DNA from: Verrucomicrobia bacterium ADurb.Bin118
GTDB lineage: Bacteria > Verrucomicrobiota > Verrucomicrobiia > Limisphaerales > MWDV01
Assembly: GCA_002070715.1 (NCBI GenBank)
Contig: MWDV01000129.1
Location: 1 to 34,088 of the forward strand
Direction of reading: 5' to 3'
DNA: 34,088 nucleotides
Made by a program: the position numbers and the translations under genes. This document shows, piece by piece, positions 1 through 6,154 of this stretch (its first letter is position 1; every line of letters begins with the position of its first letter). The notes under the pieces are model-generated. The model saw nothing but the letters and a program-made list of their open reading frames with translations, was not told the origin of the DNA and searched no databases.

Positions 1-2
1 TT

Positions 3-278
3 GTTTTGGCGCGCATGGAAATGCAGCGCTCGGATTACAACCGCGAGCGGATCGAGGCCACGCGGCTCTCCCGCGCGTGTCTGGCGCAATGGGTGTCCCG
101 CTTGTGGACCTTACCGCGGGTCGCGCGCCAATCCTTGCCTGGGTTGCCGGCCGAACGCGCGGACATCATCCTGACTGGTGCGCTGATTTATCAGGCCGTG
201 ACGGAAACTCTGGATTTCCGCGAGTTGCGGGTCTGTACGCGGGGATTACGCTTTGCCGCCGTCGCCGGGGCGGAGTGA
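3..278 (+). CDS. Ppx/GppA family exopolyphosphatase, C-terminal end (5'-truncated by the window)
   Basis: The reading frame is open from the first bases and ends at a TGA at 276-278, so only the last 90 or so residues are present. The segment LPGLPAERADIILTGALIY followed by a short helix and LRVCTRGLRFA matches the C-terminal end of the Ppx/GppA fold (family consensus: LPGL..RAD.I..GA....., then V..RGLR.G). Members of this actin-like ATPase-fold family hydrolyse polyphosphate or the pppGpp 5'-phosphate in the cytoplasm. The start codon, the N-terminal nucleotide-binding motifs and any additional domain lie outside the window, so Ppx and GppA cannot be separated. Its stop lies 9 bp from the stop of the convergent small gene on the minus strand. 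Confidence 0.8.
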   Translation, partial: VLARMEMQRSDYNRERIEATRLSRACLAQWVSRLWTLPRVARQSLPGLPAERADIILTGALIYQAVTETLDFRELRVCTRGLRFAAVAGAE

Positions 279-287
279 CGCGCCCGA

Positions 288-551
288 TCAACGCTGGATT
301 TGCAGGGTGCGCTCGAATTCCCGGGTGAGGCGTTCCATGCGCTCAATGATCTTGCCGTTCTGCTCGACCAGCGTCCCCAGCCGCTGCTGCGCCTGCGCCG
401 GTTGCAGCCGCACCAATTCCACAGCGGCCAGAATAACGGAAAGATGACCGCGAATGTCGTGCCGCATTTTGGCCAGCTCGGCACTCAACGCCGCGACTTG
501 TTCGGGAGTCACAGTGACGGGTTGCTCCGGTAAAACCATGGATGGGAACAT
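288..551 (-). CDS. Small stand-alone histidine-kinase dimerisation (DHp)-like protein
   Basis: An 87-residue protein that is almost entirely predicted helix. Around residue 30 it carries MRHDIRGHLSVI, which resembles the H-box of histidine kinases (H-[DE]-[IL]-R-x-x-L), followed by a second amphipathic helix with many Leu and Gln. No HATPase (N/G box) domain follows, and the gene ends about 45 residues after the H-box. It could be a phosphotransfer or dimerisation partner of a separate kinase, or a degenerate kinase remnant. The function is inferred from the motif only. A GGAGG at 553-557 sits just 1 nt before the ATG at 551 and 13 nt before an alternative ATG at 539, so the start is uncertain. 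It converges on the Ppx-like gene. Confidence 0.55.
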   Translation of the reverse strand: MFPSMVLPEQPVTVTPEQVAALSAELAKMRHDIRGHLSVILAAVELVRLQPAQAQQRLGTLVEQNGKIIERMERLTREFERTLQIQR

Positions 552-730
552 GCCTCCGCAAAGCGGGAGAAAGCAAGCCGCTTGTGCGCTTCCCTCTTTC
601 CTGCCGCCGCGTCTTCAACCACTCGCGGATAACTTGCGAGCGCTGCGTCAGCAGGTAACAAAACCAACAACAGTTTCCTTTACAATTGCCGTTGCCTCCA
701 ATCTCCGCCTCGAGGCCAAATGAGGGCAGA

Positions 731-750
731 TGCCGCCCCGAACGGGGCTG
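731..750 (+). repeat. Short palindromic repeat, copy 1 (GCCCCG-aa-CGGGGC core)
   Basis: The sequence TGCCGCCCCGAACGGGGCTG contains a 6-bp inverted repeat around AA (735-748). The reverse complement of 1211-1230 matches it with two differences, so the two form an inverted pair about 460 bp apart. Confidence 0.55.
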
Positions 751-769
751 GCGAGGCGATGGCTGGAGA

Positions 770-813
770 TTTCTACAAAAAGGCCGCGCCTCCGGCGCTC
801 GGGAAGTAGAAGA
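770..813 (+). repeat. TTTCTACAA-initiated repeat unit
   Basis: This begins TTTCTACAA and runs into a GC-rich stretch with GGCCGC and CGGCGCTCGGG. Read on the minus strand from 1242, a second unit begins with the same nine bases and agrees at most of the following 20 positions. The two therefore look like diverged members of one repeat family in opposite orientation. Confidence 0.45.
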
Positions 814-820
814 AGGAATG

Positions 821-847
821 GGGACAGGGTGGAACCTGTCCCTCCCA
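821..847. repeat. 27-bp palindromic repeat, intergenic copy
   Basis: The 27 bases are identical to 3235-3261. The core is a hairpin with arms GGGACAGG and CCTGTCCC around a 6-nt loop GTGGAA, followed by TCCCA. This copy lies in non-coding sequence; the other lies inside the Rhs reading frame. Confidence 0.8.
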
Positions 848-956
848 CTGGGACTGGGGAACATACGCGCCTCGCGTGTGCTGGCGGACGCCTCGTCCGG
901 CAGAAAAACCGACAAAGCGGGCATTTCTACGCTTCACTCTGTTCGCCCGAGCCAGC

Positions 957-979
957 GTTCGACGCGAGGCGCGTCGAAC
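957..979. repeat. Perfect 10-bp stem hairpin
   Basis: The arms GTTCGACGCG and CGCGTCGAAC are exact reverse complements around a 3-nt AGG loop. There is no T-run on either side and no adjacent gene end, so a terminator is unlikely. It fits better as part of the intergenic repeat cluster. Confidence 0.65.
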
Positions 980-1210
980 CGCACCCGGGGCGGGGGCGCT
1001 CCCCTACTCTGCCTGACGTTGCTTGCAGAAAGCGGCAGGGGACGGCCGCACTCCATGACGCTTCGCGTTTGCCCGTGCGCCAGATTCATGCGCCAGCTTT
1101 TGGACTGCGCCAGCCCTCTGGCGCTTTCGACCAGCAGAAACAACCTCGCCCAGGGCAATGTCTGGGTCACGCCAGTGCTCGATGACGCACCACCCGCCGA
1201 AGCGGAAGCC

Positions 1211-1242
1211 CAGCCCCGTCAGGGGCGGCATCGTTGTAGAAA
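1211..1242 (-). repeat. Short palindromic repeat, copy 2, with TTTCTACAA leader
   Basis: On the minus strand this reads TTTCTACAACGA and then TGCCGCCCCTGACGGGGCTG, with a GCCCC/GGGGC stem. The 20-mer part differs from 731-750 at two positions, and the leader matches the segment at 770. Confidence 0.55.
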
Positions 1243-1386
1243 CAGGCGCAGACAATTCCCCAGTTCCGTCAGAAGCGGCCCAAGGAGCAAACTGCGGGGC
1301 TATGGCGCGGGCGCGGGTGGCCGACCTGCTATCGCACTCGGACGACAGTGAGCTAGATTCTTTACACCGTTTGGCGGGGCACCGTA

Positions 1387-1623
1387 TTACTTGTGTGCAT
1401 TGGCTCGACCTTGAAATTCAAGGTCTTCATTGACCCACCGCCACACTTGAAGGTCTCCATCCTCAAACTTGAGCAGCAACCCGCCAGTTTCGAAGCAGGC
1501 AAAGTCCCGTGCCTCGCTAGTACGTTCAGGGAACACGCTTTCAACGGTAGCTCGTTTACCAACCACGGCAACAATGTCGCCTTCCTGAACCGCTTCACCG
1601 CTCTTGTAGTGAAAAGCTGTCAT
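1387..1623 (-). CDS. Small acidic protein directly downstream of the Rhs tail; candidate immunity protein
   Basis: This encodes 78 residues starting at the ATG at 1623 (MTAFHYKSG). An upstream in-frame ATG at 1647 would overlap the Rhs gene and add eight unlikely residues. The protein is acidic and mostly predicted beta: GEAVQEGDIVAVVG suggests a small barrel (SH3/KOW-like), followed by GGLLLKFEDGDLQVWRW and ending EDLEFQGR. The same order (GD.V, GG.L..F..GD, W..EDL.F.GR) occurs in small proteins I recall encoded next to Rhs or polymorphic-toxin tails. It begins 4 bp after the Rhs stop on the same strand, the usual place for a cognate immunity gene. The immunity role is inferred from position and general features; no activity can be read from the sequence. 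Confidence 0.6.
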   Translation of the reverse strand: MTAFHYKSGEAVQEGDIVAVVGKRATVESVFPERTSEARDFACFETGGLLLKFEDGDLQVWRWVNEDLEFQGRANAHK

Positions 1624-1627
1624 AAAA

Positions 1628-3385
1628 TTACGGAGCAACGCCGCCACCCTGAGCGGGCGTTATCGGTGGACCGAGGATACCAGGCAAAGGGTCTTTGAGT
1701 ATCTCAACCCAGAAACACCGACAACCGGCTGCCGGTGGGCTTTGGTTCATCATAAACATGTGTGAGTGCGGCGTTGGAATGTCGTTGTGAGGCGGTGAGG
1801 GCGGCCTATCAACCCGATACGCAATAGATCCGACCGCAGGATTACAGGGAAGGCATTTCTTTGGCTTCTCACACTTGTCATCCTTTGGCTTTTTGCAGAC
1901 ATCACTAATTATATCTGCCGCTATCCAAACGACAATGCCGCCTACGATGATGCCAACGCCCACACCAATAGCCGTTCCGATCCCTGGGCAGATCACTGTG
2001 CCTACCCCTCCACCGATTACTCCACCGGCAGCCGGATTCTGTCCCGTAGGATCGAAGAAGTTGATCGGATTGTTGTGAACGAATCCGCAAAGATTCAATC
2101 CACCTTTTTCTTGGATAGGGTCTCGGTTTAGCCACCGTCCCGTGCTCGCGTTGTAATACCGATAACCGTAGTAGAGCAGGTCGGTTTCCTCATCCTGATA
2201 TTTGGTTGAGAACCGGAACGGATTGGCCTTGGCCATGGGGCCGGTGGCGCGGAGGACTTCCCCGAACGGGCCATACTCGTATTGCGCGGTCAGCCCGGCG
2301 CCATCCGCTTTCAGCAAGGCGGTCACATTGCCATTGCCGTCATACGCGCAGAAGCGCGAACCCTGGCTGGTGTCGGTGATGGCCAGCAACCCACCCACGC
2401 CGCCCGCGCCTTGCATCGTCCCACTCAAATCCAAGCCCCACAGGTAAGCCTGGCGGACCGACGATGCCGGATTGAGGCTGGCGAGCAAGTTCCAGCCGTC
2501 ATACACGAAGCGATTCGTGTATTGGGCCACGTAAACCGAGCCGTTATTCGTGGACACCAGCTTCTGCATGCGCCGACCCTGGGAATCATACTGAAATTCC
2601 AGCTTCAACTTCGACGCCGTCGGCGCTCCGCTCAGGCTTTCCTGTTTCACCAGCCGGTTCTCCGCGTCCCACGTATAATCCCACAGCCCGTCGCGGATCA
2701 AGTTGCCATCGGCGTCATAGATGAAGGTTTCCGGATTCTGCGCCAGCAACAGACTGCCCGCGATGTTGGTCACGATGTCCGCCCCGGTGTAGTTGCTCAG
2801 CGCGGCCACGCTCGTGATGGTCAACCACACCGCGCCCGTGTTGTTGTTGACCAACATTTCCCCCCGGAAATAATCCCCCTGGCGCGTCGTGGGCGTGTAG
2901 AGCGCAAGATTGTCCTGGCTCCACAAGCTGACGGTGGCGGTGTTCGTGGCCGTGCCCAGCACGTTCACAAACCCCGGCACGGTGCGGCTGGTGTATTGGT
3001 TCAGGCTGTTCACCGAATAGGAAGCCTGCCGCAGGTCCCGCGCGGTGGTCTGCCGGTTGCCAATGTCGTCGAACGCATAATCAAACTGCTGCCCGGCAAC
3101 GGGTGTGCCATCGCTCCAATACTTCTTCCCGCTCGTGACCTGGCCCATACTGTCATAACCATACACCCAATAGCTGCCGTCCAGGTTCGTCACGCTTGTG
3201 CGCTGGCCGGCGGGGTTGTATTGGTTATCAAATTGGGACAGGGTGGAACCTGTCCCTCCCAACGACGAGGTGTTCGTGAGGCGGTTCAGACGATCGTAAC
3301 CGTTGGTCGTGGTCATCACGGTCGTGCCGTTCGTGGCGAAGGTAATCTGTCCCACCAGAGGCGAATGGTCAAGATAATCGCACAT
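1628..3385 (-). CDS. Rhs/YD-repeat protein, N-terminally truncated, with a distinct C-terminal tail
   Basis: The frame is open to 4042, but the part beyond 3385 has no Rhs character and is antisense to the glycosyltransferase at 3512. I therefore start at the ATG at 3385 (MCDYLDHSPLVGQ), giving 585 residues. YD-type repeats follow (YDRLNRL, YNPAGQRTS, YGYDSMGQVTSG, FDDIGNR, YDADGNL, YDSQGRR), then the Rhs core end YGPFGEVLR...KYQDEETDLLYYGYRYYNASTGRW.NRDP and FFDPTG near 2040. The last 135 or so residues are different: a Gly/Val/Ile-rich membrane-like stretch, a Cys/Lys-rich patch (CKKPKDDKCEKPKKCLPC) and a conserved-looking tail with VGSIAYR, H.....PHSH, NQSPP and CRCFW. Full-length Rhs proteins are much longer and carry secretion signals, so this is a 3' fragment or a displaced tail. 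The tail may be a toxin or a structural end module. Confidence 0.75.
   Translation of the reverse strand: MCDYLDHSPLVGQITFATNGTTVMTTTNGYDRLNRLTNTSSLGGTGSTLSQFDNQYNPAGQRTSVTNLDGSYWVYGYDSMGQVTSGKKYWSDGTPVAGQQFDYAFDDIGNRQTTARDLRQASYSVNSLNQYTSRTVPGFVNVLGTATNTATVSLWSQDNLALYTPTTRQGDYFRGEMLVNNNTGAVWLTITSVAALSNYTGADIVTNIAGSLLLAQNPETFIYDADGNLIRDGLWDYTWDAENRLVKQESLSGAPTASKLKLEFQYDSQGRRMQKLVSTNNGSVYVAQYTNRFVYDGWNLLASLNPASSVRQAYLWGLDLSGTMQGAGGVGGLLAITDTSQGSRFCAYDGNGNVTALLKADGAGLTAQYEYGPFGEVLRATGPMAKANPFRFSTKYQDEETDLLYYGYRYYNASTGRWLNRDPIQEKGGLNLCGFVHNNPINFFDPTGQNPAAGGVIGGGVGTVICPGIGTAIGVGVGIIVGGIVVWIAADIISDVCKKPKDDKCEKPKKCLPCNPAVGSIAYRVDRPPSPPHNDIPTPHSHMFMMNQSPPAAGCRCFWVEILKDPLPGILGPPITPAQGGGVAP
3235..3261. 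repeat. 27-bp palindromic repeat, copy inside the Rhs coding sequence
   Basis: Identical over 27 bases to 821-847. Here it is read in frame on the minus strand and encodes LGGTGST within SSLGGTGSTLSQF, between two YD repeats. It keeps the reading frame. Confidence 0.8.
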
Positions 3386-3511
3386 GGCGCGAGGCGTACG
3401 CTTCCAGATTCCTTGGGCGGCGGGAAAGGGCGTGCGTTTTCGTCCGGGTTTCCGTAGCGTGGCGCCCATGAAATTGGCGGATTCCATGGCGGCGACCCGC
3501 GGGGTGCGCGC

Positions 3512-4288
3512 ATGAAAACCCTGTATGTGCTTGGGGCGCCGCTGCTCGTCACCACGTATGACGAACTGGCCGCGCAATGTCTGGCGTGGGCGCGCGCACC
3601 GCGTTGTTTCACGCTGGAATTCGTCAATACGCACATCGTGACCGCCATGCGCCATGACCCGGCGTTCCGCGCCATCATCGCCACTTACGACCATTTGCTG
3701 CCGGACGGTATGCCGCTCGTGTGGTGTCTCAACCGTGCCGGCGCCGGCTTGCGGGACCGGGTCTATGGCCCGACCTTCATGCGCCGGTTTCTGGAAACCG
3801 CGCCGGCCGGCACGACGCATTATCTGCTGGGCGGATCGGCGGAATGCGGCGCGCGGTTGCGGGAAATTTTTCAACAGCGCAATCCCGGATTGCGCTTCGT
3901 GGGCGCGTTCCACGGCTGGTGCGAGGAGGATGGTCAATTGGAGGCGGAAGTCCGGGTGATGGAGGAGCTGCACACCCTGGCGCCCGATTTTATCTGGGTC
4001 GGTTTCGGCACGCCCAAACAACAAACCTGGGCGGCGCGGCACAAGGCGGCGCTGCGGCGGGGTGTGGTGTTGACGGTGGGCTTTGCCTTTGACGCGAACG
4101 CGGGGTTAAAACCCGACGCGCCGATCGGGTGGCAACGCGCGGGGTTGACGTGGTTGTTTCGGCTGATTTCAGAGCCGCGACGCCTGGGACCGCGCTACCT
4201 GCGCTTTAACACCTTGTTTCTCTATTACCTGCTGGCCGACGGACTGCGCGGGCGGGCTTGGGGCAAAGAGCGACCTTCCGCCGCGTAA
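3512..4288 (+). CDS. WecG/TagA/CpsF family glycosyltransferase
   Basis: This 258-residue protein has the usual length for the family (about 240-260). Members transfer N-acetylmannosamine(uronate) or related sugars to undecaprenyl-linked intermediates at the inner face of the membrane during teichoic acid, ECA or exopolysaccharide synthesis. Visible family features are FVNTHIV at 37-43, the DGMPLVW motif at 65-71 with the conserved Asp65, VYGPTFM, VGFGTPKQQTW near 170, and the C-terminal block QRAGL.WLFRL..EPRRL..RYLRFN. It precedes the exosortase by 156 bp and faces the same way as the sugar transferase at 6155, which supports a role in building a lipid-linked surface polysaccharide. The donor sugar cannot be told from sequence. 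The start ATG has only a weak purine-rich stretch upstream. Confidence 0.9.
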   Translation: MKTLYVLGAPLLVTTYDELAAQCLAWARAPRCFTLEFVNTHIVTAMRHDPAFRAIIATYDHLLPDGMPLVWCLNRAGAGLRDRVYGPTFMRRFLETAPAGTTHYLLGGSAECGARLREIFQQRNPGLRFVGAFHGWCEEDGQLEAEVRVMEELHTLAPDFIWVGFGTPKQQTWAARHKAALRRGVVLTVGFAFDANAGLKPDAPIGWQRAGLTWLFRLISEPRRLGPRYLRFNTLFLYYLLADGLRGRAWGKERPSAA

Positions 4289-4444
4289 ACGTCGCGCGAC
4301 GAATCCCTCATCCAACCGGGTTGCCGCTTGCCAATAAAGGTGTCTCTTCAACGACTCAGTGAGTTCTCCAGATGCGCTCCATCGGTAAATTCTATTGAGT
4401 AAAATCGGGAATTCAGGTATCCAATTCGGCGCGGATAATTTCAC

Positions 4445-5422
4445 ATGAGCGACCAACCACAAACCGGCTGGGTTGAGGAATTCCGGGTGGAATTTCACGA
4501 TTACTGGCGGCAACTGCCCAACAAAGGGTTGTTTTTCGCCTTACTGGCGGTTTGGCTCGGGCTCTTCCATTTTCTCGGCAACTCGACGTTCGGTTACGTG
4601 AACACGCCGTCCCTGCCGGGCTGGATGTGGAACGCGTGGAGCGCCAATGATTGGGACGAAGGCCACGGGGCGTTGATGCCGGTGGTGGTGCTGGCGTTGC
4701 TGTGGTGGAAACGCCGGGAGTTGATGGCTCTGCCATTGGGATTGTGGTGGCCGGGATTGGTCCTGGTGGCCGTTGCCTTGGGCCTGCATCTGATTGGTTA
4801 CATGATCCAGCAACCGCGGCTTTCGATCATTGGATTGTTTGGCGGAATCTACGGATTGATGGGCCTGGCGTGGGGCTGGCGTTTTTTGCGGGCCAGTTTC
4901 TTTCCCTTTTTTCTGTTCGTGTTTTGTATTCCGTTCGGTTCGCTGGCGGAAAAAGTGACGTTCCCGCTCCGCATGCTGGTCAGCTACATCTCCGTAGGCA
5001 TCAGCCAGGCGGCGGGGTTTGACGTGATCCGGGACGGCTCGTTGATTTACGATATGCAGCGGACTTTCCAATTCGATGTGGCGCCCGCCTGCAGTGGCAT
5101 CCGCAGTCTCGTGGCCCTGCTGGCCTTGACAACGATTTTCGGTTTCCTGGTGTTCCGGTCGCCCTGGCGACGGGCGGTCATGGTGCTCTCAGCCTTTCCG
5201 CTCGCGGTGCTGGGGAATGTAATCCGCATCACCTTCACGATTTTTGTCACAGAACTGTTCGGCCAGAAATACGGGCTGGCGGTGGAACAGAAGTTTGGGT
5301 TTGTGACGTTTGCGGTGGCGCTGGTGTGCGTGCTGCTGCTGGAACGATGGCTGCGGGAGCCGTCTCCGGCGCGACGGGAGGAGGGCCCGCCCACCACGGC
5401 CACGGAGGGAACGATCCCGTGA
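4445..5422 (+). CDS. Exosortase (membrane-embedded cysteine protease/transpeptidase family)
   Basis: This 325-residue multi-spanning membrane protein has about eight hydrophobic segments. It carries the exosortase signature VAPACSGIRSL, with the presumed catalytic Cys216, and a second conserved residue, Arg261, in LGNVIRIT. Exosortases process C-terminal PEP-CTERM-like signals and attach or release proteins at the envelope, usually beside EPS genes as here. In the third conserved block, where other family members have a His a few residues before the last helix, this protein reads LAVEQKFGF. My alignment by eye puts Glu281 at the His position. The gene overlaps the next by 4 bp (GTGA), typical of translational coupling with an EpsI partner. 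No PEP-CTERM substrate is encoded in the window. Confidence 0.92.
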   Translation: MSDQPQTGWVEEFRVEFHDYWRQLPNKGLFFALLAVWLGLFHFLGNSTFGYVNTPSLPGWMWNAWSANDWDEGHGALMPVVVLALLWWKRRELMALPLGLWWPGLVLVAVALGLHLIGYMIQQPRLSIIGLFGGIYGLMGLAWGWRFLRASFFPFFLFVFCIPFGSLAEKVTFPLRMLVSYISVGISQAAGFDVIRDGSLIYDMQRTFQFDVAPACSGIRSLVALLALTTIFGFLVFRSPWRRAVMVLSAFPLAVLGNVIRITFTIFVTELFGQKYGLAVEQKFGFVTFAVALVCVLLLERWLREPSPARREEGPPTTATEGTIP

Positions 5423-6135
5423 AACGCGCGCAATGGATCGTGGCCGGTGTCGCTCTCGCGTTGATGGCGGGTGGGGCGGGGGCTTTGGTGCGAATGAAGG
5501 CCGGACATCGGTTGGGCGCGCCCGGCGTGAAAACCCAGCCCATTCCCGACAGTGTCCGCTTGGAAGTTCTGTTGCCGGAACGGGTGGCGGACTTCGATTC
5601 CCAACCGGTCGAAACCACGGCGGAAGTTCTGAACACGTTGCCGCCGGACACCAGCTTTGGGCAGCGCCGCTACCAGGCGCCGGATGGCTTTGAGACGTTG
5701 CTCAATGTGGTGCTCATGGGCACCGACCGGACCAGCCTGCATCAGCCGCAGTTTTGTCTGACAGGCGGCGGGTGGCACATTGACCGGGAGGAAGTCACCC
5801 AGGTGCGCATCAACGGACGCCCACCCTACGATCTGCCGGTGATGAAGTTGACCACCTCGCGCGAAGCCACGGTGAACGGCCAGACCGTGCCGTTGCGGGG
5901 GCTTTATGTGTATTGGTTCGTCTGCGACGGCGCCTACACCGCCCGTCACGGAGAACGCATGTGGTGGATGGCCCGGGAACTCTTGCGCTCCGGGATGCTG
6001 CAACGCTGGGCTTATGTGACCTGTTTCAGCGTCTGCGCCCCAGGCGGGGAGGAGGCCACGTACCGGCGGATGGAACAGTTTTTGAGCGCCGCCGTGCCAG
6101 AATTTCAATTGACACCGCCCGCCGCCAGTCCCTGA
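5419..6135 (+). CDS. EpsI-like exosortase-associated protein
   Basis: A 238-residue protein starting at a GTG (5419) that overlaps the exosortase stop. The longer in-frame ATG at 5326 would bury the start deep in the exosortase gene. It has one N-terminal signal-anchor helix (IVAGVALALMAGGAGALV) followed by an extracytoplasmic domain. The motif HQPQFCLTGGGW near residue 110 corresponds to the H.P..C....GW signature of EpsI proteins, where the conserved Cys sits in the periplasmic domain. EpsI proteins occur fused to or next to exosortases and are needed for EPS/PEP-CTERM function, but their biochemical role is not settled. The gene is followed after 19 bp by a sugar transferase, consistent with one transcript. 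Confidence 0.85.
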   Translation: MKRAQWIVAGVALALMAGGAGALVRMKAGHRLGAPGVKTQPIPDSVRLEVLLPERVADFDSQPVETTAEVLNTLPPDTSFGQRRYQAPDGFETLLNVVLMGTDRTSLHQPQFCLTGGGWHIDREEVTQVRINGRPPYDLPVMKLTTSREATVNGQTVPLRGLYVYWFVCDGAYTARHGERMWWMARELLRSGMLQRWAYVTCFSVCAPGGEEATYRRMEQFLSAAVPEFQLTPPAASP

Positions 6136-6154
6136 ATAGATCCGCAACCCCGCC

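Larger units (their letters stand above)
552..1386. other. Gene-poor intergenic region rich in palindromic and related short repeats
   Basis: No reading frame here has a recognisable family, a ribosome-binding site and a length advantage over the opposite strand, so I call no gene. The stretch instead holds a palindromic 27-mer shared with the Rhs gene (821-847), a perfect hairpin at 957-979, a smaller hairpin at 885-899 (CGGACG-CCT-CGTCCG), and a 20-mer present in inverted orientation at 731-750 and 1211-1230. Two related segments begin TTTCTACAA at 770 (plus strand) and at 1242 reading on the minus strand. This looks like accumulated intergenic repeat elements. The translated pieces resemble spurious ORFs I recall from Verrucomicrobia genomes, which is memory and not a search result. 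Confidence 0.6.

Noticed and set aside
686-1351. A 221-codon plus-strand open frame in the repeat region
   Set aside because: The translation runs through hairpins and repeats, has no recognised family, and competes with several overlapping frames of similar quality.
2282-3457. A 391-codon plus-strand open frame
   Set aside because: It is antisense to the Rhs gene, rich in Arg/His/Gln with no family character. The minus strand has clear YD repeats.
3386-4042. N-terminal 219 codons of the long minus-strand Rhs frame
   Set aside because: No Rhs or signal features, and it is antisense to the well-supported WecG-like glycosyltransferase.
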